Part shown: in pieces, positions 57,381 through 64,000 of the stretch
How positions within the stretch are numbered: position 1 is the stretch's first letter
Layout: each line of letters opens with the position of its first letter
Source of the DNA: Distichodus sexfasciatus
Lineage: Eukaryota; Chordata; Actinopteri; Characiformes; Distichodontidae
Direction: 5' to 3'
Assembly (NCBI GenBank): GCA_032718565.1
Contig: JAVGVS010000055.1
Coordinates: forward strand, 671,206 to 735,205
Length of the DNA stretch: 64,000 nt
The notes under the pieces: model-generated
Seen by the model: the letters and a program-made list of their open reading frames with translations, nothing else
The model's database searches: none
What the model was told of the DNA's origin: nothing
Translations under genes and position numbers: made by a program

Positions 57381-59994
57381 TAGACTCTAGACTGTAATGC
57401 TTACACAGAGGGACCCAAATAAGGACTTCCAAATTGAACAGGATATCAAAAAGAAAACAGGAAAACAGCCAGGGTTCAAATCCAGACAAAGAAGTCAGCG
57501 AGGCAAACAGATCCAAAAAGTGACAGGGAAAATTACAATCCGTCGTCACGCTCAACAGGTCAAAACACTTGAGGCAGAAGTGTAGACAATGAAAAAAACA
57601 TTGGCACAAATACACCGTCAATGTTAGAAAATGTGGGTTCTATGAAAGAAAACACTAGACTTTCAAAAATTAATAAACATAAACAAAAATCATGAAAGTG
57701 GCCCCTAGAATAATGCTTGGCAGAATGCCCTCTACAACTTTGGGTTAACATGAGGGTGAGGACACTAAACCCTAGGTGTGAGGAATCATCTCGAAGCGAG
57801 TGAGCCAGTCTGCATCGAGGTTGACGTGCAACCATTACGTAATGGGAACTAAACGGGCGAAACCAAACAAGACACAGGTGATAGACGTTAGCTCGAAATC
57901 CCAACCTGACGCGTAAAAATGTTGAGTGGGGCCGAGGCGGCACGGACGTGACATCTTGTGGTTTTGAATGTAGTCTCAAGGAATAGTATGTACATTTATG
58001 CACCTTTAAAGTCTCAGCACCTATCATTGTCTTTTCCTAGCAAATAACGAGAGAAATGAGTGCCACAAGACTTTTGAAACAAGTCCACGGGACAAGGTTG
58101 AGTTTATTTCCTCAGAAGTTTTCCCCTTGTCAATCTTTGGTAGTTGAGCTACTTTAAGTCATGTACTGGAAATCTGGAAAGAGAAGCAATGCATGCTGGG
58201 TCTAGAAGCGTGGTCCCAGTCAGATGCCTTCCATACAATCCCACACTCTTGATCCTGAAGTGCTAATACGCTGGCATTGGAGCCCAGCTGGCTAAACTGC
58301 AACTGTGTGCTGGAGGAAGATAACGGTGCTTCACAGAGCCTGTTCTGAGACTAAAATGGCCACTTACAGAGAAAAGAATCCAAGTCAGACAGTACCAATG
58401 AATATCATTTAGATGCTATGTTTGAGTTTGCACAGCAGTTTTTATCACTTGGCGTGTTACGTCACGACCGCTAAAGAAACAAATTTCGTTCCCTCGTTCT
58501 GTTCGTACAGTCTGCGTTTTCGAGGGCGCTCCTAAACCTTGAATTAGCGTTTCTGATGTTTAGCTGTGCGATAATCCTCGTTGCCCAAACGCAAGCCCGC
58601 CATCTAATCTAGTGTATTTAAGCCGTAGTCGTGACGATCTCTAAGCCTCTTGTGATGTTTACTCCGCTGGGATAAGCGATGCATTTCAAACGTGCCGACT
58701 CTTCTCATTGCCGCTCTGGAAAATCTGACTCCGACGCAAAGCCAGAAAAAAAGGGATGACGGATTTTGGCGCAGATGGCGATTAGGTGTAATTGCGGCAG
58801 CTCTATTAATGCGCGATGTTCCAGGCATGTGCTTTGGTACGATATATTACAGGTTGCCTGGTACATTCCTCACTCACTTCCCCGGGGAATTTTGGGAGTT
58901 AAACATCTCGCTTAAGGCGCTGTGGCACTGGTGGAAGATTAACAGGATATTAACTGCTAGGATTTAACTTTTGACCCATTGAACCACTGGCAGACCAATC
59001 GACCGCGCTGTGACCTCTTCTCACTAAACACAACCAAGTGTTTTGCGCTGTTGGGCAGTAGCTAAGTCCAAGTAGCAACACTGCTAACTTTACTTTTTTC
59101 AGTAGTTTGTCAGTACTGAAGCTACTTATTTTACAAATAGCGAAGTACAAAGTCACAGTTTAAAAATAGTTTTCTGAACGCTGGTATTTGGTTATGTCTG
59201 GCTTAGTTAAGCCACTGTGTTCACACACAGAGACCCCACACACACATACAAATAGTTAAATAACATCTGTGGTCATATTTCCGGTAAGTAACCTGTGTTT
59301 TGCCAACCAGAAACACAGTCCTGCCTTGCCCTCGCCTTCGCCGTCTCCCGTCGTTCCTTCTTTTCTTTTTCTTTCTAAAGTGTGATGTGGTGCTTTTTCT
59401 TGCGGTCTAAATTCTGTGTCTGCATCAGTTCGTCTGCATGTCTTTGTGCTCCTACCGCAGACCTTCAAAGCGAGCGGCAGCTCCGGAGCACCGAGAGCTT
59501 CATGTGTTTTTTTTTTTAATGATAAATATCTCAATTTCATACCAATGCAGTTTTGCTGTATAAACGTCGTGGCTCTGCAGACGAGATGAGAATGGCCGCC
59601 TCCGTAATTACGTCTGTGAATGCGGATGCCTGATATAGTGTACAAAAGAAAGTTAATTATGTTCTTGTGAGCGAGCATGCCCGGTTCTTGTCCCCACCTT
59701 CCCTCGCCCCCGAATGAGAAACTCCTGAGCCGGTGTTTCATCGCCCTGTGTTGTTTTTACACCGCATCAACTGTCATGCGGTTGTGTCCCATGCAGTCAT
59801 CAGCTGTTTTTTTGCTGGCTGTTATTTAAAATTGCTGTGTGTAATTACATTACGCTTATGTGTGGTGTGGTGTGTGCTTTTCTAGGCCTTTACTCCTCAC
59901 TTTTGCTTGTGAAATGTTCATTTAATCTAGGTTCGATTTAAAAGGAAATTGGTCTTGAGAGCTTGATTTGAAGGCAACTGGAGTTATTGGAGAA

Positions 59995-60420
59995 CCTTAA
60001 GAGCTTTTAGAACTGAAGAAGCCATTTGGATGAGAGGTGAAAAGTCTTCAAGAACCTTAAACGAAGCCCAGCTGCCTTCCATATGTTTCTTTTCAGGTTC
60101 TTGAAGACGTTTGAGACCTAAAGCTTTTTGGATTTGAGGTGAAATGTCTTTAAAGCCTTTAAGGAAGTCCAGTTGCCTTCCAGTTTTCTCTTTTAAGGTT
60201 TTTGAAGATGTTTCAACTCTCATTCGAAAGGCTTTTTCTGAAAGCTATTTTAGAACTGATGAAGCCTTTCCGATGAGAAGTGAAACGTCTTCAAGAACCT
60301 TAAAAGAAACCCAGATGCTTACCAGATGTTTCTTAAAGGTTCTTGAAGACACTTCACGTCTCATCCAAATGGCTTCTTAAGTTCTACATGAACTCACTGA
60401 AGAAGCCTTTCGAAACGTCT
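59995..60420. repeat. Cluster of alternating inverted 'ggttcttgaagac' repeats
   Basis: The phrase ggttcttgaagacgtttgag and its reverse complement cttcaagaacctt, each with tctcatc-aaaggcttc on one side, alternate at least six times. Inverted neighbours could fold into long hairpins. A single unit occurs at 2098-2150. The cluster ends about 170 bp before exon 16. Confidence 0.8.
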
Positions 60421-60592
60421 TCAAAAGTCCAGTTGCCTTTAGGCCAAGCTCTTAAGATGACCCTGTCCTCACGACTGAGAACCTACACAGATGTAATTAA
60501 ATTGATTAATCCCGAACTGGTCTTTAGGGTGAGCTTCGTTTCAAAAACCCCAAACCTAATACATTCCTCTTCTCTTTTTACCCCTTGCTTAG

Positions 60593-60791
60593 ACACTGCG
60601 GCCGGCCTGGGCACGGGGGCCATCGTGGGCATCCTCATCGTGGTTTTCATCCTGCTGCTCTTTGGCGTCGACGTCACCTGCTACTTCCTCAACAAGTGCG
60701 GCCTTCTCATGTGCATCGCCGTCAACTTCTGCGGAAAATCCGGCCCGGCCACCAAGGCCAAGGACATCGAGGAGGGCAAGGCGGCCTTCAC
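60593..60791 (+). CDS. ncam1: NCAM1 exon 16: transmembrane segment and juxtamembrane tail
   Basis: The 199-bp exon begins inside Asp (split with exon 14) and encodes TAAGLGTGAIVGILIVVFIL, then LLFGVDVTCYFLNKCGLLMC, then IAVNFCGKSGP and KAKDIEEGKAAF. The hydrophobic stretch of about 20-25 residues is the single membrane span of the 140 and 180-kDa forms. Four cysteines follow in the juxtamembrane region, at the positions palmitoylated in mammalian NCAM. The acceptor is TGCTTAG and the donor GTGAGT is strong. The last two bases AC combine with C of exon 17 as Thr. Confidence 0.98.
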
Positions 60792-61959
60792 GTGAGTGAC
60801 CTTCCTCCTTCGTCCGCTCTCTTGTAATATTCTTGATTGGGCCATAGCCAGGACTGAAATGATTTATATCAGAACTGCAAATAGAACCAGTGCAATCTTG
60901 AGAAGCCGGAGCCGCCGTTCTAATTACACATTATTAAAAAATGTCTCTGTGCCATCTTATTATTTGTTTTTCGGTAATAAGAGGAAGGACAGAAGTGGGC
61001 TCATATATCAACATTCAGTACAACAGGAAGTGACTGGCTGCAGTTGGAATCGTTCGTTCATTTGTTTTTCCAAACTGAAGCCAAAACCCCCCAAAGCGTG
61101 TGTTTTCTAGATATTTGTTTCCAAAATCTAAATGAAGAAATGAATAATGAGTCATTCTGCAATTTCCCATTAAAAAAAAATCTTAATTGGATATTTTCCC
61201 CAAAATTGTTCAGCTGTTTTCATATGTGAATGAGAGAGCGAGGGGAGAGAATAATGCGTGTGCTGGCTGACGGTTGCTGTGGTTGAGTTATGAGAGGCCA
61301 AAGTTCACTACCTTCTATTCTGGAAAAAGAGAATGGCGACGTGCTTATGCCAAAACCTGTAAAATCACTGCAGTTTAATTAACTCCTGCTGCATGAAATT
61401 TCCTGCTGAATGGTTCTTTTCACTTCAATTACTCCAACTGATGGATGAAAGGAAAGCTCGCCTGCTACCTGCTGGAAAAAACACACCCTGGCACAGTTTT
61501 ATCTGGTCCGTAAAGGCTTAGTTTTATATGTAAAGCTGTTAAGCTGTGTTTTTAAATCCGTGACTAGCATCAAACCAGGAAAGGACAGGCAATTACTGTC
61601 ACAAAACTCAATATTTAAACCTACTGGTCAGTAATTTATCAGGGAAGAATTGTAGAAAATATCACTTTCTATTGTAGAACTCAGGGTAGTTGTGTTTTAC
61701 ACTTAAATCTCGTTTTGTATCTGCTGTGATTAGCAGTGGGCGTCCAGAGACTCGTTCAGACCCTTTCACTTTAGGTTCCAATCCCACAATTGGCCATGTC
61801 AGCTCAGATTTTATAGCAAGACACAAACACAGCAGCATCAGGACCTTTGTCAGTAGGTTTCTACTTCTGCCGGAGGGCATCTGTCTCTCCTTAACCTGCA
61901 TTTGTTTTAAGCCCCCCATCTCTGTCGTTTCACATTTGCTGTCCGTTGTCTCCTAACAG
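60792..61959 (+). other. Intron 16 (1.2 kb)
   Basis: I recognise no repeat family or exon in this intron. It appears mostly unique, AT-rich in the middle, and ends with gtccgttgtctcctaacag. Confidence 0.88.
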
Positions 61960-62076
61960 CAAGGACGAGTCCAAAGAGCCCATAGTGGAGGTGAGAACGG
62001 AGGAAGAGCGCACCCCCAACCACGAGGGCGGAGGACCTACCGAACCCAATGAAACCACCCCACTTACTGACCCTGA
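61960..62076 (+). CDS. ncam1: NCAM1 exon 17: cytoplasmic domain common to 140/180-kDa forms
   Basis: The 117-bp exon encodes KDESKEPIVEVRTEEERTPN, then HEGGGPTEPNETTPLTDPE, almost the mammalian sequence. It is an acidic cytoplasmic segment that, by homology, takes part in signalling and cytoskeletal contacts. The acceptor is CTAACAG and the donor GTGAGT. The exon ends in phase 2 (GA), which is completed by G of exon 18 as Glu or by the first base of the terminal exon outside the window when exon 18 is skipped. Confidence 0.98.
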
Positions 62077-62874
62077 GTGAGTTCATCTCTCTCTCTCTCG
62101 CACACTCACCCACACATCCATGCACAAAAATGAGACCAGTCTGATGGCAGTCCGGGTCACATTGCGCTCGGGGCCGGCATTAAGGTTTATTAGGAGAGAA
62201 GCAGCTTCTTGAGAATAACTTGCTAATGATATCACTGTCAGAAGAGTGACCGCTGGGAACGCTCATGAATAGAGGCTAATACATTAGTCGTCGCCTTAGC
62301 AGCAGCAGCAGAAGCAGCGGCGGCGACGGCGTTATTTGGCGAGAGTGGTCAGTGAATGATAAGTAGGCTCTAGCTTGATTACTCTCAGTATGCCGGCCAG
62401 GACTCGTGGGTGCTGGGAGGTCTTGCTGTAAGTGTGATTAGTCCTCTCGCCTCCGGGGGAGATACACGTAAGCCGAGTGTTTGCCTTTTCAGTCATGTAG
62501 TGTTTACCGCAGATGCCGACGTGATGCGTTTTTATTAGGCCCTGTCCGCGCTCATGTTTATGGTGATGAATGCTTAACGGGGTGCTGCTTTACACAGACG
62601 AGACGAGAGCGCACTCCGGATCCCCTCACTCCTCTCTCTCACACCCTGAGAATCACTAACATTGTTTTTTCTTCTTCTTCTTCTTCTCTGTTATTTTGAA
62701 ATTGCATGTTGCACTTACATTGTGTGTATATTTGTGCCTTGGCCCTCCCTCCCTCCCTCCCTCCTTCTCCTTCTCTCTTTCTCTCTCTCTCTCCCCCCTT
62801 CCTATAATATCACTCCATGTCCCCATCCCGTCCTCTCTCTCTCTCTCTCTCTCTCTTTCTTCCTATCCTACTAG
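62077..62874 (+). other. Intron 17 (798 bp)
   Basis: It contains a CAG/GCGGCG-type triplet-rich stretch near 62299-62332, a CTT run (62668-62690), a TGCATG (62703-62708, Rbfox-type site) 167 bp before exon 18, and two CT-rich tracts (about 62747-62800 and 62833-62861), the second serving as the exon 18 polypyrimidine tract. Confidence 0.88.
62703..62708 (+). promoter_or_regulatory. TGCATG motif upstream of exon 18
   Basis: TGCATG is the binding core of Rbfox splicing factors, which control many neuron-specific exons. It lies 167 bp upstream of the 180-kDa exon. A single hexamer is weak evidence. Confidence 0.25.
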
Positions 62875-63351
62875 GCATGCCGCTGACTCCACTGCCACAG
62901 TAGTGGACTTGCTCCCCTCTTTAGCCACTAACTCCGAACCTGCCACCGATAGCCCTGCTAGCGAGAGCACCACCCTTACCTCCAGCACGGCCCTCCCGGC
63001 CGAATCCAAAGCCCCCCAGTCTAGCACTCCCAAAGCCGGCGTCGCCTCTCCTACCTCCCCCGTCGCACCCGTCGCTGACGCTGTGGCCCCTCTGGTGGAC
63101 CTCAGCGACGGCTCGTCCAGCCAGACCACTAAACCCTCAGAAGCCCCCAAATCGACCCCCTCAAACGACCCCAAACCCGACTCGGCTAAGCCCGCTGCGG
63201 CAGAGCTGGGTCAAGGTTCAGCAGACGCTGCCCAGAACCAGCCGGCCACGGAGTCCTGGGTGGACGGAGGAGCTCTACAGTCGCCAAACAACGACCTGCA
63301 CAAGCCCTCCTCTGACACCACCACCACCACCACTGCACCCAGCCAGGAAGA
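62875..63351 (+). CDS. ncam1: NCAM1 exon 18: insert specific to the 180-kDa isoform
   Basis: After completing Glu, the exon reads HAADSTATVVDLLPSLATNS and a long Ser/Thr/Pro/Ala-rich segment that includes VAPLVDLSD, a motif also present in the mammalian 180-kDa insert (which begins similarly with ADTTATVEDMLPS). This insert extends the cytoplasmic tail of the neuronal, synapse-associated form. I end the exon at 63351 (donor GTATGG). This makes it 477 bp, a multiple of three entering and leaving in phase 2, so it can be skipped to give the 140-kDa form. It would be 159 codons against about 267 in mammals. A stronger GTGAGT at 63386 would break the frame on skipping. Six Thr codons form an ACC run near 63318. 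Confidence 0.9.
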
Positions 63352-64000
63352 GTATGGCAACCTCTGGATCTCTAATCGTGTGTTTGTGAGTGTGTTTTAG
63401 GGATGCCACGATACTGATACTGATACTGATGTCAGGGCTTTGTGTATGGGCGAATACTGAGTAGCCGTGTTTCATTAATAAGATGCGTTTCTCACTGTGT
63501 GGAAGACATCTCCAAAATTACAATTACGAGTCACAAAGTATGTTCCAAAATGCTCCCGCTTTCGCATGGACTTTGGCATGAAGTTGCAAATGCCACTGGT
63601 CGTTTGTGTCATCAGTTGCGCTTTGCTTCACACTGTCCCAGTCGTCACTCAAACACAAGGAATTTTCTAAATTGGTCAACCCAAACTTGATTTATGTCAA
63701 TAATAGCTAAAATGAGTAATTTAATGGAATACATTTGGTCATCAGTGCTGGAGGTTCGGCCGATATTGGTTTTTCAGGGCCGATATTGAAACATAGTACG
63801 GTAGTGGAGCTACAGTAGCACACTTTGATATTACTTAATATGAGTGATGGTCAAAATTAAACACTGATACCGATAATCGCCAGAATGCCTAATATCGACC
63901 CCCGATAATCGGTCAACCCTTAATTAATACCAACCAGTCCTGCTATTTGAGCATCAAGCTGATATACTGTACCATATCAGTATCAGATCCATGCATCCCG
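63352..64000 (+). other. Start of intron 18
   Basis: If the exon ends at 63351 the remainder is intron up to the window edge. Most of it (63399-64000) is a hAT-like element. The terminal cytoplasmic exon is not in the window. Confidence 0.7.
63399..64000. mobile_element. hAT-like element with nested 'ccgatat' element, cut by window end
   Basis: The left end AGGGATGCCACGATACTGAT and the right-hand, inverted GGGATGCATGGATCTGATAC at the window edge look like the two ends of one element. Inside it, about 63750-63922, is a smaller inverted pair (AGGTTCGGCCGATATTGG and AGGGTTGACCGATTATCGG), a nested second MITE. The outer right boundary and its target duplication fall at or beyond the window end. 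Confidence 0.55.

Larger units (their letters stand above)
48684..60592 (+). other. Intron 14 (11.9 kb), region of the GPI-anchor exon
   Basis: In other vertebrates the 120-kDa GPI-anchored form uses exon 15 located here. A candidate lies at 51343-51467. The intron also holds hAT-like elements (49374, 57217), a SINE A in the opposite direction (55764), a Harbinger-like MITE (55056), an (ATA)n run near 52904-52947, CT-rich tracts (51000-51130) and the inverted repeat cluster at 59995-60420. Regions 49690-50970, 53420-55020 and 57380-59990 contain nothing I can name. The segment 56400-56660 looks unique and TAAT-rich. Confidence 0.85.
1..64000 (+). other. ncam1: Partial ncam1 gene, VASE exon to 180-kDa exon
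   Basis: The joined exons give a continuous reading frame that follows vertebrate NCAM1 from the second half of Ig4 to the start of the 180-kDa-specific cytoplasmic insert. Every junction has AG/GT ends and phases agree across all introns. NCAM1 is a cell-surface adhesion glycoprotein of the immunoglobulin superfamily (five Ig domains, two FnIII domains, then a membrane anchor) acting in homophilic adhesion, neurite outgrowth and signalling. Alternative exons determine Ig4 structure (VASE), the membrane-proximal stem (MSD/AAG) and the membrane anchor or tail (120, 140 and 180-kDa forms). The 5' exons 1-7 and terminal exon 19 are outside the window. Paralogue (ncam1a or ncam1b) is unresolved. 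No other gene is apparent on either strand. Confidence 0.97.

Noticed and set aside
59256..59741. Minus-strand open frame of 161 codons
   Set aside because: No recognised domain, low-complexity ends, inside an NCAM1 intron; best explained as chance.

Overview
The window is a vertebrate, almost certainly teleost, genomic segment. It holds one large multi-exon gene on the plus strand: the 3' two thirds of neural cell adhesion molecule 1 (ncam1). Eleven exons are placed with good support from conserved protein sequence, AG/GT splice signals and matching intron phases. They run from the VASE mini-exon in Ig domain 4, through Ig5, both fibronectin type III domains and the transmembrane exon, to the cytoplasmic exons, including the long insert specific to the 180-kDa isoform. 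Exons 1-7 lie left of the window and the terminal exon (19) lies to the right. I use the bird/mammal exon numbering. The sequence does not tell me whether this is the ncam1a or ncam1b paralogue, or which species it is.

Layout: 1-10333 is the intron between exons 7 and 8, interrupted by the 30-bp VASE exon (3598-3627). Exon 8 (end of Ig4) is at 10334, exons 9 and 10 (Ig5) at 14810 and 17653, exons 11 and 12 (FnIII-1) at 20193 and 23013. A 24.5-kb intron follows, then exons 13 and 14 (FnIII-2) at 47655 and 48503, an 11.9-kb intron, the transmembrane exon 16 at 60593, exon 17 at 61960 and exon 18 at 62875.

The most interesting observations are small cassette exons. Besides the clear VASE exon, intron 12 contains a 15-bp and a 48-bp in-phase candidate. 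They have the sizes, order and (for the 48-mer) the Ser/Thr/Pro-rich character of the muscle-specific-domain exons MSD1a and MSD1b of birds and mammals. A possible 3-bp AAG exon follows. In intron 14 there is a phase-compatible candidate for the GPI-anchor (120-kDa) exon 15, but its encoded C-terminus looks too weakly hydrophobic to be convincing.

The rest is intron packed with repeats typical of fish genomes: at least three tRNA-derived SINE families, several hAT-like elements with 8-bp target duplications, a Tc1/mariner-like MITE, a Harbinger-like MITE family, long CT microsatellites (some forming the polypyrimidine tract of an exon), tandem arrays of 45, 63 and about 155 bp, and a 500-bp duplication with template-switch-like junctions. 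I saw no second protein-coding gene, rRNA gene, true tRNA gene or CRISPR array.
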